NCBI RefSeq assembly: GCF_015690345.1 | Contig: NZ_JADPUN010000422.1 | Location: 1 to 64,000, forward strand | Length of the DNA stretch: 64,000 nucleotides | From: Plantactinospora alkalitolerans | GTDB lineage: Bacteria > Actinomycetota > Actinomycetes > Mycobacteriales > Micromonosporaceae | Reading direction: 5' to 3' | In this document: one piece after another, positions 41,573 to 48,692 of the stretch | Position numbering within the stretch: position 1 is the first letter of the stretch | How the letters are laid out: every line of letters starts with the position of its first letter | Made by a program: the position numbers and the translations under genes | Notes under the pieces: generated by a model | The model's database searches: none | Seen by the model: the letters and a program-made list of their open reading frames with translations, nothing else | Told to the model about the DNA's origin: nothing

Positions 41573-42229
41573 ATGAGCGATCTGAGACTCCCCGCAAAGT
41601 CGATCTTCTCCCCGCAGCGGGGCGAGGTCGTCGTCGGCCACTTCTCCGGGGGGCGCGACGTCACCTGGAGACTCTGGGAGGACGGCGAAGCCTACTGCGG
41701 CATCGTCGTCGGCGATGGCGCGGACGGCGCCGCCCTGCTGCGCCACCTCGCCGAAGCGTCCGCCCGCACCATCGCCGTACGCCTGATCGACCCCCGAGGC
41801 GTGCTCGACGGTATCGACGGCGTCGACGTCTGGACCGCTGAGGGCGCTGCCGCGATCGCCCTGGCCCTCGACGCCACCCGGACGGTCATGGGCCAGACGG
41901 CACGCGCGATTGCCCACCGGCACCCCAGCGAGATGTTGATCCCGGACACCGCCGCGCACCAGGTCCTCCTCGTGGACCGCCCGGACCTACTCGCCCCTGC
42001 GGCGCAGGAACAGGTGAACATGATCGCGCGTCTGAGTCGCAAGACCGGAGTCACCGTCGTCGCGCACTGCCGCCCCAGTGTCGGCACTTCCTGCGAGCAC
42101 ATGTTGCGGGCTCTCGCCGACGCCCACGACAACGTCATGTACCTGCGGAAGTCGCCGGACAGTGGCCTGCTCGGCTACCTCACCGCGGACATGGTGCCAT
42201 TCACCCCGAACTTCGGCCCACAGAACTGA
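41573..42229 (+). CDS. FtsK-like ATPase fold lacking the Walker A lysine, 218 aa
   Basis: ATG 41573. YCGIVVGDGADGAALLRHLAEA stands where an FtsK-like protein has GATGSGKS, so the P-loop lysine is lost. QVLLVDRPDLLAPAAQEQVNMIARLSRKTGVTVVAHCRP fits the Walker B and following strand. Probably a non-hydrolysing relative of the TraB-like ATPase. Confidence 0.6.
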   Translation: MSDLRLPAKSIFSPQRGEVVVGHFSGGRDVTWRLWEDGEAYCGIVVGDGADGAALLRHLAEASARTIAVRLIDPRGVLDGIDGVDVWTAEGAAAIALALDATRTVMGQTARAIAHRHPSEMLIPDTAAHQVLLVDRPDLLAPAAQEQVNMIARLSRKTGVTVVAHCRPSVGTSCEHMLRALADAHDNVMYLRKSPDSGLLGYLTADMVPFTPNFGPQN

Positions 42230-42315
42230 TCTTGACCTCCACCGTCGTGCCCGGCCGGTCCCGGGCGCGTGCGGCGGACGCCAAGGCGGCGACCCTCGTA
42301 ACCCGAAGGAATCCC
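42230..42315 (+). repeat. Intercistronic hairpin module, copy 21
   Basis: Almost identical to copy 20 over more than 60 bp, so a recent duplication or strong constraint. Confidence 0.65.
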
Positions 42316-42918
42316 GTGGAGGACCTGTACAAGATCAACTGGCGCGCCCGCCAGGCTACTGCCGCGGTCCCGTTCGAACTCGACGACGACGGCCTGCCCG
42401 TCAACCCGTCCAACGACCCGACCCTCCCCGAAGGCCGCGGCGGCCTCCGACACTGGGGCGAGCAGATGTGCGGCGACGCCTTCGTCACCGTCAGGAACGC
42501 GTTCGGTGGCCGCCACCTGCTTCTCGGCGAGCGATCCGACAGTCCCGGCTGCTGGGTGCTGCCCGGAGGCAAGGCTGACCCGGGCGAAGACCCGGTCGAC
42601 GCCGCCGTTCGCGAGCTGGAAGAGGAAACCGGCCTGACGCTGTTCCGCAGCCGAGACGCGCACGTCGTCGGCGCGCCCCAGCTGGTGCCCGACCCGAGGG
42701 CCGGCCGGCGGGCGTGGATGGTCACCGTCCTCGTCACGTTCGACCTCGGCGAGTTCGACGACCTCCCGACAGTCGCGCCGCAGCCCGGCGAGTTCGAACG
42801 CGTCGCCTGGGTTCCCGCCGACACGTACGACCAGCTCGTCCAGTACCTGGCCGACAACTACGGCGGCAAGATCGGCGTTGCCCACCAGCAGATGATCGCC
42901 GAAGCTCTCTCCGCTTGA
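42316..42918 (+). CDS. Nudix hydrolase
   Basis: 200 aa from GTG 42316. The Nudix box is complete: GGKADPGEDPVDAAVRELEEETGL (residues about 93-116), with the RELEEE metal ligands. Nudix enzymes cut nucleoside diphosphates linked to another group. The 45-residue N-terminal lead is unusual and the substrate cannot be named. Confidence 0.88.
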   Translation: MEDLYKINWRARQATAAVPFELDDDGLPVNPSNDPTLPEGRGGLRHWGEQMCGDAFVTVRNAFGGRHLLLGERSDSPGCWVLPGGKADPGEDPVDAAVRELEEETGLTLFRSRDAHVVGAPQLVPDPRAGRRAWMVTVLVTFDLGEFDDLPTVAPQPGEFERVAWVPADTYDQLVQYLADNYGGKIGVAHQQMIAEALSA

Positions 42919-43003
42919 CCTCCACCGTCGGGCCCGGACCTGTGCCGGGCCCGCGCGGCGGGCGCCAAGGTGGCGTCCCTCGATGCAACCGCAAGAGGGA
43001 ATC
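42919..43003 (+). repeat. Intercistronic hairpin module, copy 22
   Basis: GGGCCCGG..CCGGGCCC stem, then GGCGCCAAGGTGGCGTCC, then GAGGGA and ATG. Confidence 0.65.
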
Positions 43004-43207
43004 ATGGACAAGATCGACCCAATCGACCCGGACGAAGTGCTGGGCCTGATAGACGAAACGGTCGGCTCCGACAGCGACTGCTCAGACCTGATCAACCCCC
43101 CGGGCGACGGCGCGGAGCTGCCCGTTGCGCGAATCGGTGCCGACCTGTTCAACGAGTGGGCGGCCGGCGGCCCGATCCCGCGCCAGCGCGCGGGAAACAA
43201 CCGATGA
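43004..43207 (+). CDS. Acidic small protein, 67 aa
   Basis: ATG 43004 behind GAGGGA. Very acidic at the start (MDKIDPIDPDEVLGLIDETVGSDSD). Its stop overlaps the next start. Function unknown. Confidence 0.6.
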   Translation: MDKIDPIDPDEVLGLIDETVGSDSDCSDLINPPGDGAELPVARIGADLFNEWAAGGPIPRQRAGNNR

Positions 43208-43581
43208 ACGGACCGCTGAAGGAATTCCGCCTGCTCCGCAACGCACGCATCGGGCCGGCCGACCTCGACGACGCTCGACGAGTACTGGCAGCGGCGATCG
43301 AGGTGTTCGAGAAGGGCGACGGGCGACCCGACGACCGGGAAGCGGATCCGGTGTTGACGTTGTACGTGGACGACCCGAACGAACTGTTCATCGACCGCAG
43401 CTGCGCCATCATGCTGAAAACGCTCGCCGACTACGGCTGGGAGCGGCGCATCCGGCTCATCTGTCGGGTTTGCCCGCAGTGGTCGAATCCCGCCAGACAC
43501 GAACTGCTTGGCTACCTGCCAACGCACCTTCGGACCAGCTCGGTCGAGTTCGAGATTGCCGTCCCGGGCGGCGCCCCATGA
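43204..43581 (+). CDS. Hypothetical protein, 125 aa
   Basis: ATG 43204 overlaps the previous stop (ATGA). An alpha/beta protein (ARRVLAAAIEVFEKG, PVLTLYVDDPNELF, WERRIRLICRVCPQWS). No family recognised. Confidence 0.6.
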   Translation: MNGPLKEFRLLRNARIGPADLDDARRVLAAAIEVFEKGDGRPDDREADPVLTLYVDDPNELFIDRSCAIMLKTLADYGWERRIRLICRVCPQWSNPARHELLGYLPTHLRTSSVEFEIAVPGGAP

Positions 43582-44498
43582 TGGCGAAAGGGCACGCGGT
43601 CAGCGGCGCCGCCAGCTGGCTCGTCGGATGCGCGGCCTCCAGCTGGGCCGCCGGCCGCGGCCTGCCCGTACCCGACCCGACCTGGACCCACGTCCTCGCC
43701 GGCGGCGTCGTCGCGACCGGGTTCGCCCTGTTCCCTGACATCGACCACAAGGACTCGACCGTCTCCACCTCGCTCGGGCCGGTCAGTCGGGTGACGTCGT
43801 GGGTCTTCGCGCATCTGGCCCGCGCGGCCCGGAAGGCCAGCTGCGACCACTGCCTGCGGCTGCCGAAGGTTGGCGGCCACCGGGCGCTGAGCCACACCCT
43901 ACTGTTCGCGATCGCGATTGGCGTCGGCCTTAGCGTCCTGGCCGCGATCTATGACCAGACCATCGGCGTCGTCGTGTTCGCCGTCGCCGCCTTCCTCACC
44001 AGCTACCCCGCGTTCAGTGGCAAGATCCGGGCCGAGGTCGGCGACATGCTCTTGCCGGGCCACATGCGAAAGCTCAGCCTGGCGGCCATCACGGGCCACG
44101 ACGGGCGTTCGAAGAAGACGATCGGGTACCGGCTCGCCGCCTTCACCGGGTCGGTTCTGATCACCGCGATCCCGACCGCGATCCTGGCGGCGAACACGAG
44201 GCACGTCGGCAGCTGGTGGTGGATCGGATTCGCCGCCGGCTGGGGCACGCTCATGCATATCCTCGGCGACCTGATCACGAAGAGCGCCGTGCCGTTACTG
44301 TGGCCCTGGAAGATCGGGCCGTGCCGGTGGAGGTCCGTCGGCCCGCCGCGGTGGATGCGGATCACCACCGGCGGCCGTGCCGAGAAGGTCGTCGTCTGGC
44401 TGATGATGATCGCTGGAGTCGCGGCCGGCGGGCAGATGGTGGGCATGCTCCAGGTGCTCGCGGCACTCTGGGATGACACGGCATCACCGGATCGGTAG
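43578..44498 (+). CDS. YdjM-like membrane metal-dependent hydrolase
   Basis: 306 aa. It begins KGHAVSGAASWLVG, with the family's first His, then FPDIDHKDSTVS and GHRALSHT. Several membrane helices follow, and HILGDLITKSAVPLLWP carries the last His/Asp. This is the layout of YdjM/DUF457 (LexA-binding membrane-bound putative hydrolases). The substrate is unknown. Confidence 0.8.
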   Translation: MMAKGHAVSGAASWLVGCAASSWAAGRGLPVPDPTWTHVLAGGVVATGFALFPDIDHKDSTVSTSLGPVSRVTSWVFAHLARAARKASCDHCLRLPKVGGHRALSHTLLFAIAIGVGLSVLAAIYDQTIGVVVFAVAAFLTSYPAFSGKIRAEVGDMLLPGHMRKLSLAAITGHDGRSKKTIGYRLAAFTGSVLITAIPTAILAANTRHVGSWWWIGFAAGWGTLMHILGDLITKSAVPLLWPWKIGPCRWRSVGPPRWMRITTGGRAEKVVVWLMMIAGVAAGGQMVGMLQVLAALWDDTASPDR

Positions 44499-44521
44499 AG
44501 CGCGAAGAAGGAGTCAACATC

Positions 44522-44905
44522 GTGACCACCGAACTGCCCCGCCACGTTGGCCGCCAGGTCGCTGCAGAAACCGGCTACGCCCTGATCTGCAACGCCGCCC
44601 CGGACGGGAACCCGCACACCGGCGCGATCTGTGGCCGGCCGGCGACGCATCACGTGCGGTGGACCGAAGCGACGACCGTGAACGGCCTGGCGTGCGACGA
44701 GGACCTGGGATTCGCGCTCAACTTCGGCCCGTTCGACGTGCACTCGACGGAGAACTCGGCGTGCGGAATGCCGGGCGCCCACTGGGTCCCGCGTGAGGGC
44801 AATCGGCCGTCGTTCTGCATGTTGCCGACGCTCGACGAAGAGCCGGCGCTTGCTGGTGCGGCGACGGTCGGAGCGTCGTCCGGCACCCCGGAGGACAAGC
44901 GATGA
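44522..44905 (+). CDS. Hypothetical protein, 127 aa
   Basis: GTG 44522 with AAGGAG upstream. Scattered Cys/His pairs (CNAAPDGNPHTGAICG, LACDED, ACGMPGAHW) may bind zinc. The stop overlaps the DUF5662 start. Confidence 0.6.
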   Translation: MTTELPRHVGRQVAAETGYALICNAAPDGNPHTGAICGRPATHHVRWTEATTVNGLACDEDLGFALNFGPFDVHSTENSACGMPGAHWVPREGNRPSFCMLPTLDEEPALAGAATVGASSGTPEDKR

Positions 44906-45711
44906 CCATGGACGCGCCGACGCTCGACGTTGACGAGGGGTGTGGCGATCCGGCGCCGGCGTACGACAGCCGAGCAGACACTCTGTTCCACGCTCGCCGC
45001 GTCGGCCAGCTCTTGGACCAGTTGATCAAAGAGCTGATCGACCGCGGGCGGAGCCACGACTACAGCAAGACTCAGCCACCCGAGGTTGCGACCTTCGACG
45101 AGTTCACTCCGAAGCTGACCAGCGCCACGTACGGCTCCCCGGAGTACGAGGCGAACCGCGTGGCGATGGGCTCGGGCCTGACGGCTCATTACGCGAACAA
45201 TGCCCACCACCCCGAGCACCACGATCGCGGAGTGCTCGGCATGACGCTGGTCGACCTGGCGGAAATGCTGGCCGACTGGCGGGCGTCGACCGAGCGGCAC
45301 GCCGATGGGAATTTGGCGAGGAGTCTCCGGACGAACCGCGAGCGATTCAACATCCCGACCGGCCTGTACGACGTGCTGGTCAACACCGCTCGGCACCTCG
45401 GCTGGATCGAACCCGACGACCTGCCGGAAACTCAGGTGGACGTCGAGCCGGCCGGTATCGACCCGGCGCGGTTCATCGAGGTGATGACCGCGAACGGGTT
45501 TCCCGAGTCCGGCCACCGCAGTGGAGGGTACGTTCGGTTCGACTGGCCCGAATCGGCCCCGACCGGCTCGGTGCGCGTCTGGGTCGACGTGGCCGCCCCC
45601 GAGTACGAAGAGATGACCGGTGCCACGCTGCGGGAGCTGCAGAACGCGGCCGAGGCGGGTCGGCGGGCGCAGGCCGTTCTGGACGCGCTGAGCGAAGCGA
45701 GACCGCGGTGA
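44902..45711 (+). CDS. DUF5662 family protein
   Basis: 269 aa. RGRSHDYSKTQPPEVATFDEF and ALTAHY-type NNAHHPEHHDRGVLGMTLVDLAEMLADWRAST form the DUF5662 pattern, an HD-like His/Asp-rich helical domain common in phage and plasmid genomes. The C-terminal 90 residues are an extra small domain. Biochemical role not known. Confidence 0.8.
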   Translation: MTMDAPTLDVDEGCGDPAPAYDSRADTLFHARRVGQLLDQLIKELIDRGRSHDYSKTQPPEVATFDEFTPKLTSATYGSPEYEANRVAMGSGLTAHYANNAHHPEHHDRGVLGMTLVDLAEMLADWRASTERHADGNLARSLRTNRERFNIPTGLYDVLVNTARHLGWIEPDDLPETQVDVEPAGIDPARFIEVMTANGFPESGHRSGGYVRFDWPESAPTGSVRVWVDVAAPEYEEMTGATLRELQNAAEAGRRAQAVLDALSEARPR

Positions 45712-45980
45712 GGACGTACAGCCGCCTGCCGACCGACTGGGGCCAGCCCGAGGGCGAGGGCGTCTACTGCGGCGCGTGCCGCCGGTCCAACATCGTGCTG
45801 AATCTCGGCTCCAGGCAGGCCCAGTGCTGCGGCGCTCAGATGGTGGCGCCCAGCTGGCGCGACTCGTTCCAGTGCCGTTGTCTGGCCGGGTGCGGCACCG
45901 AGGTCAGCGTCGCTTCGTTCGAGCCGCAGGAAGCGGCGCGCCAACTGACCTGCGAGCAGTGTCAGGCACGAACTGCTTGA
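45708..45980 (+). CDS. Zinc-ribbon protein, 90 aa
   Basis: GTG 45708 overlaps the previous stop (GTGA). CGACRRS, QCCGAQM, CRCLAGC and CEQCQA provide eight or more Cys. Last protein gene before the tRNA array; the array promoter starts inside its end. Confidence 0.65.
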   Translation: MRTYSRLPTDWGQPEGEGVYCGACRRSNIVLNLGSRQAQCCGAQMVAPSWRDSFQCRCLAGCGTEVSVASFEPQEAARQLTCEQCQARTA

Positions 45981-46006
45981 CGCCGGTTGCGGCCGGGGCG
46001 TAACCT
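45977..46006 (+). promoter_or_regulatory. Promoter of the tRNA-array leader, TTGACG-18-TAACCT
   Basis: TTGACG (45977-45982), 18 bp, TAACCT (46001-46006), followed by CGGTCA as in the operator family. It overlaps the stop of the zinc-ribbon gene. Confidence 0.75.
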
Positions 46007-46035
46007 CGGTCACAAGCCCGGCCGGGACACACCCC

Positions 46036-46118
46036 ACAAAGGTGTTGCCCCGCCAGGGTCCGAACACCTACCGTTGGGTCAGCTGGCCCCGCCCACCAGG
46101 GACTCGGGGCAGCTGATT
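46036..46118 (+). promoter_or_regulatory. Structured leader with two hairpins
   Basis: AGGTGTT/AACACCT encloses the first loop. CAGCTG..CCCCG / CGGGG..CAGCTG forms a second long hairpin (about 46079-46118) with ACCAGGGACT in the loop. A related CACC-GGGGACTCGGG hairpin recurs at 47134-47160. Confidence 0.4.
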
Positions 46119-46140
46119 CCACCAACCACCAGGAGACGAG

Positions 46141-46251
46141 ATGTTGGCGAGCAGGACGAACGAGTCGAAGCGGCACATGCCGTTCGGCTACGTCGTCACG
46201 CTGCCCAGCACAGGGTGGGCCATCGACGGCCGCGAGCAGGCCCCGGGGTAG
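46141..46251 (+). CDS. Leader miniprotein, 36 aa
   Basis: ATG 46141 with GGAGA seven bases upstream, stop at 46251. Sequence starts MLASRTNESKRHMPFGYVV. Lies between the array promoter and a terminator. Could be a leader peptide or a short real protein. Confidence 0.4.
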   Translation: MLASRTNESKRHMPFGYVVTLPSTGWAIDGREQAPG

Positions 46252-46276
46252 GCGGAACCGCGCAAGACGCGAAAAC

Positions 46277-46309
46277 CGCCCGACCCAAACAGGGAACCGG
46301 GCGATTTTT
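46277..46309 (+). terminator. Terminator or attenuator before the first tRNA
   Basis: Stem CGCCCG/CGGGCG followed by ATTTTT. It stands between the leader ORF and tRNA-Trp, so it would limit read-through into the array. Confidence 0.65.
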
Positions 46310-46327
46310 CGTTACACCACAACTCAA

Positions 46328-46401
46328 TCGGGCGTAGCTCAACCAGGTAGAGCAGCGGTCTCCAAAGCCGCGCGTTGCAGGTTCAACTCCTGTCGCCCGG
46401 G
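46328..46401 (+). tRNA. tRNA-Trp(CCA)
   Basis: 7-bp acceptor TCGGGCG/CGCCCGG, loop CTCCAAA. First gene of the array. Confidence 0.85.
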
Positions 46402-46538
46402 CTCAGCCCCGACTTCGGCCGGCGGCTTTGGTGGTCTTGAGAATTCCACAGTGGATGGCATGAACAGCGGTCCCGCGCCATCGGGACCGCACCGTGCCGG
46501 CCGGCCCGAGACAACTCGCGGCCGGCCCGGCGCGGCAT

Positions 46539-46611
46539 CCGGGGCGAGGGAGACGGCTGACCCGCCTGTTTTGGGAACAGGAGACACGGCGTTCGATTCG
46601 CCGGCCCCGGA
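46539..46611 (+). tRNA. tRNA-Pro(TGG)
   Basis: Acceptor CCGGGGC/GCCCCGG, anticodon arm CCTGT-TTTGGGA-ACAGG. Confidence 0.8.
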
Positions 46612-46916
46612 CGAGGAAGACCACACGCCAAGACCCGTTCCCTTGCGCGGGATAGGGCACAGCGTCAACGAGGGGCGAGGGCGCGAGCCTCAAAACCGAG
46701 TGGTCTTCCGCGTCAACGTGCGGTGGGGAGTGACAGACGCGGCCTTGCAAGGGGCCGCCGCGTTGACTTGGGCAAGGTGCGCGGTTCAAGCCCGTGGGCG
46801 AGCACGCAGGGAGCACGCAGCGATCGGTGCGCGTCGGGGTGGAAGACCCGGAACGGACCGGTTGCCGCGCGAGACAGGCCGCAGGCTTCCACCTGCCGGC
46901 CGTCGGGAGAATACTC
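46612..46916 (+). other. Unresolved RNA-like block in the array
   Basis: 305 bp without a clean tRNA. It holds a GCGGCC-TTGCAAGG-GGCCGC hairpin (46740-46759), the pair GTCAACG/CGTTGAC (46712-46718, 46761-46767), a second GCGTCAACG at about 46662 and a T-arm-like CGCGG-TTCAAGC-CCGTG (46780-46796). Remnants of one or two decayed tRNAs are likely; a missing tRNA-Cys is one reading. No protein gene is seen. Confidence 0.4.
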
Positions 46917-46987
46917 CCGTCCGTAGCTCAACGGCAGAGCATCCGCCCCGAAGGCGGGCGATGCGGGTTCGAGTCCCGCCGGGCATG
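46917..46987 (+). tRNA. tRNA-like gene, loop CCCGAAG (anticodon CGA by position)
   Basis: Good D arm (GCTC..GAGC), anticodon stem TCCGC/GCGGG and T arm, but only five acceptor pairs. Base 33 is C instead of T. By position the anticodon is CGA (Ser), yet the body is short-arm class I. Possibly decayed or unusual. Confidence 0.55.
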
Positions 46988-46990
46988 CCT

Positions 46991-47063
46991 GGACCGTTGG
47001 AGTAGTGGTTATCTCGCCAGGTTCTCAACCTGGAGAAGGCCGGTTCGATCCCGGCACGGTCTG
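46991..47063 (+). tRNA. tRNA-Glu(CTC)
   Basis: Acceptor GGACCGT/ACGGTCT, loop TTCTCAA. Confidence 0.85.
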
Positions 47064-47230
47064 CTCTCAGCCGCGCGCCAGGGCAAAGTGCGGCTGGTGC
47101 CGAAAGGTATATAGGCGGTGTGCCCGCCAGCTACCCCGGCCTAGCCACCGGGGACTCGGGTAAGTGGCACAGGGTGGTACCGAGCGCCAACCCACCCAGG
47201 GGATACGGATCCGGCCTACGTCCCCACCTC
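47064..47230 (+). ncRNA. Structured non-tRNA block with a T-box-like motif
   Basis: Stem CAGCCGC/GCGGCTG (47068-47096), stem GGCGG/CCGCC (47114-47128), stem CCCCGG/CCGGGG (47134-47153), then AGGGTGGTACCGAGCG (47171-47186). The last matches 13 or 14 positions of the T-box consensus AGGGUGGNACCGCG. No gene for it to control follows; a tRNA does. Confidence 0.35.
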
Positions 47231-47301
47231 GCGGCCGTAGCTCAATGGCAGAGCCTCTGATTTCCACTCAGATGACCAGAGTTCGATTCTCTGTGGCCGC
47301 T
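47231..47301 (+). tRNA. tRNA-Gly(TCC)
   Basis: Acceptor GCGGCCG/TGGCCGC, loop TTTCCAC. Confidence 0.88.
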
Positions 47302-47312
47302 CGACAGGCCCT

Positions 47313-47386
47313 TCCGGGGTACGGCGCTGGCGTCCGTGGCCGCGCTTTGAACGCGGAGTCCGTGGGTTCGATTCCCGCACCCGGAG
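47313..47386 (+). tRNA. tRNA-Gln(TTG)
   Basis: Acceptor TCCGGGG/ACCCGGA with one mismatch, loop CTTTGAA. Confidence 0.82.
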
Positions 47387-47391
47387 CGCAA

Positions 47392-47464
47392 GCCCCGATA
47401 GCCCAATCGGCAGAGGTGCCGTCCTCAAAAGGCGGATGTGCGGGTTCGAATCCCGCTCGGGGTA
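47392..47464 (+). tRNA. tRNA with Leu anticodon CAA and short variable loop
   Basis: Acceptor GCCCCGA/TCGGGGT, anticodon arm CCGTC-CTCAAAA-GGCGG, A73. Bacterial tRNA-Leu normally has a long variable arm; this one has about four bases. Confidence 0.75.
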
Positions 47465-47468
47465 CCAC

Positions 47469-47538
47469 GCCTTCGCCCGACAGGCCGGGCCCTGCCCCGG
47501 TAAGGCAGGATTTGCGGGTTCGAGGCCCGCCGAAGGCT
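47469..47538 (+). tRNA. tRNA-Thr(GGT) with C33
   Basis: Acceptor GCCTTCG/CGAAGGC, anticodon arm CTGCC-CCGGTAA-GGCAG. Position 33 is C, not the near-universal T. Confidence 0.75.
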
Positions 47539-47542
47539 CCAT

Positions 47543-47615
47543 GCGGTTGTAGCTCAGCTGGCAGAGCGCGACATTGCCATTGTCGAGGTTCCCGGTTCGA
47601 ACCCGGGTAGCCGCT
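47543..47615 (+). tRNA. tRNA-Gly(GCC)
   Basis: Acceptor GCGGTTG/TAGCCGC, loop TTGCCAT. Confidence 0.88.
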
Positions 47616-47651
47616 CCATACCACCGACCGCACCGAGGAGAGGGGGGTCCG

Positions 47652-48092
47652 GTGGACGTCCTGGTCATCAACGCCGATCTTGGCCCGCTCCACCGGGTCA
47701 GTCTCCGGCACGCAGTACGGATGCTCGTACGTCGTGTCGCCGAGGTCCACGAAGCCGAACCCGACCGGCTGATCGGCGTCTATCCGGTACCGACCGTCGT
47801 CCGGCTCGTCCGGTACGTCGTGACGAAGTGGCGCTACACCGCCGGCCCGGCCTGGTCCCGCGCCGGCGTCATGCGCCGCGACGGCCGCCGGTGCGCGTAC
47901 TGCGCGGGCCCGGCTGACACCGTCGACCACGTCCTCCCGCGCTCGCGCGGCGGACGGAACAGCTGGAGGAACACGGTCGCCGCCTGCTACAGCTGCAACC
48001 AGGCCAAGGGCGACCGGACCCCCGCCGAGGCGGGGATGGTGCTTCGGATCGAGCCGGCCACGCCCGCATGGACGTCGCTCGGTGGGCGCTGA
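47652..48092 (+). CDS. HNH endonuclease inside the tRNA array
   Basis: 146 aa from GTG 47652, with GAGAGGGGGG upstream. RCAYCAGPADTVDHVLPRSRGGRNSWRNTVAACYSCNQAKGDRTP is a complete HNH core with two CxxC zinc pairs. The N-terminal half (DVLVINADLGPLHRVSLRHAVRMLV) is the usual lead of this actinobacterial HNH type. Its place between tRNA genes suggests a homing role. Confidence 0.9.
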   Translation: MDVLVINADLGPLHRVSLRHAVRMLVRRVAEVHEAEPDRLIGVYPVPTVVRLVRYVVTKWRYTAGPAWSRAGVMRRDGRRCAYCAGPADTVDHVLPRSRGGRNSWRNTVAACYSCNQAKGDRTPAEAGMVLRIEPATPAWTSLGGR

Positions 48093-48100
48093 ACGGCGGT

Positions 48101-48138
48101 GGTGGGCTCCCCGCCCCAAGGGGGAGCCCACCCTTTCG
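48101..48138 (+). terminator. Terminator after the HNH gene
   Basis: GGTGGGCTCCCC/GGGGAGCCCACC stem then CCTTTC. Confidence 0.8.
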
Positions 48139-48199
48139 TCGGACCAATTGACAAGCGGATCCACAACCGCCTCGCCAGCGTACGGGCCGACCGGTCGCA

Positions 48200-48265
48200 G
48201 TCGGACGTGCCGGAACGTGCCGGAACGCTGCGGAACGCTGCGGAACAGGTTGGAACAGCACGGAA
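48200..48265 (+). repeat. Six 10-bp direct repeats ending GGAAC
   Basis: GTGCCGGAAC twice, GCTGCGGAAC twice, AGGTTGGAAC, AGCACGGAAC, in exact 10-bp phase. One helical turn per unit puts all GGAAC on one DNA face. GGAAC is also the core of the iterons at 16.2 kb. Confidence 0.75.
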
Positions 48266-48276
48266 CGAAATGCCAT

Positions 48277-48348
48277 TCCCGGATCGTCCAACTGGCAGGA
48301 CGCCTGATTCTGGATCAGGAAACCGAGGTTCGAATCCTCGTCTGGGAG
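48277..48348 (+). tRNA. tRNA-Gln(CTG)
   Basis: Acceptor TCCCGGA/TCTGGGA, loop TTCTGGA. Confidence 0.85.
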
Positions 48349-48354
48349 CGCCAC

Positions 48355-48428
48355 GCCCTCGTAGTCCAACGGCAGGAGACGCGGCCATGAGGCGGCCGAC
48401 AGTGCGCGTTCGAATCGCGCCGAGGGCA
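48355..48428 (+). tRNA. tRNA with Leu anticodon GAG and short variable loop
   Basis: Acceptor GCCCTCG/CGAGGGC, anticodon arm CGGCC-ATGAGGC-GGCCG, A73. Class I body, unlike normal bacterial tRNA-Leu. Confidence 0.72.
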
Positions 48429-48457
48429 CGTTCGATGGTTGACACGCGGAGGTCGAG

Positions 48458-48631
48458 ATGGCAAGCACCCGAACGGAGCAGTACTCCGCGTTGGAAGCCA
48501 CGTCGGAGCCCGTCGACGACGAGGAAGATCTAGACGTGGTACTACTACGCCTGAGGGACGCCCGACGCGCCGTCGCGCGTCGCCGACAAGGAACTCGCGA
48601 GGCCGACGAAAGACGTCGAGTTTCCCGTTGA
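48458..48631 (+). CDS. Small charged protein, 57 aa
   Basis: ATG 48458 with GGAGG eight bases upstream. An acidic middle (EPVDDEEDLDVV) is followed by a strongly basic helix (RLRDARRAVARRRQGTREADERRR). Possibly RNA-binding. Confidence 0.55.
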   Translation: MASTRTEQYSALEATSEPVDDEEDLDVVLLRLRDARRAVARRRQGTREADERRRVSR

Positions 48632-48692
48632 CCGCTACCTGGGCAACGGTAGATCCATAGGCGTTGAGCCGAAGGGCAATCAGCGTTGAGGC

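Noticed and set aside
46057-46080. Second Y RNA at GGTCCGA in the array leader
   Set aside because: GGTCCGA matches the Ro-site 5' strand, but no matching 3' strand closes a stem at a suitable distance.
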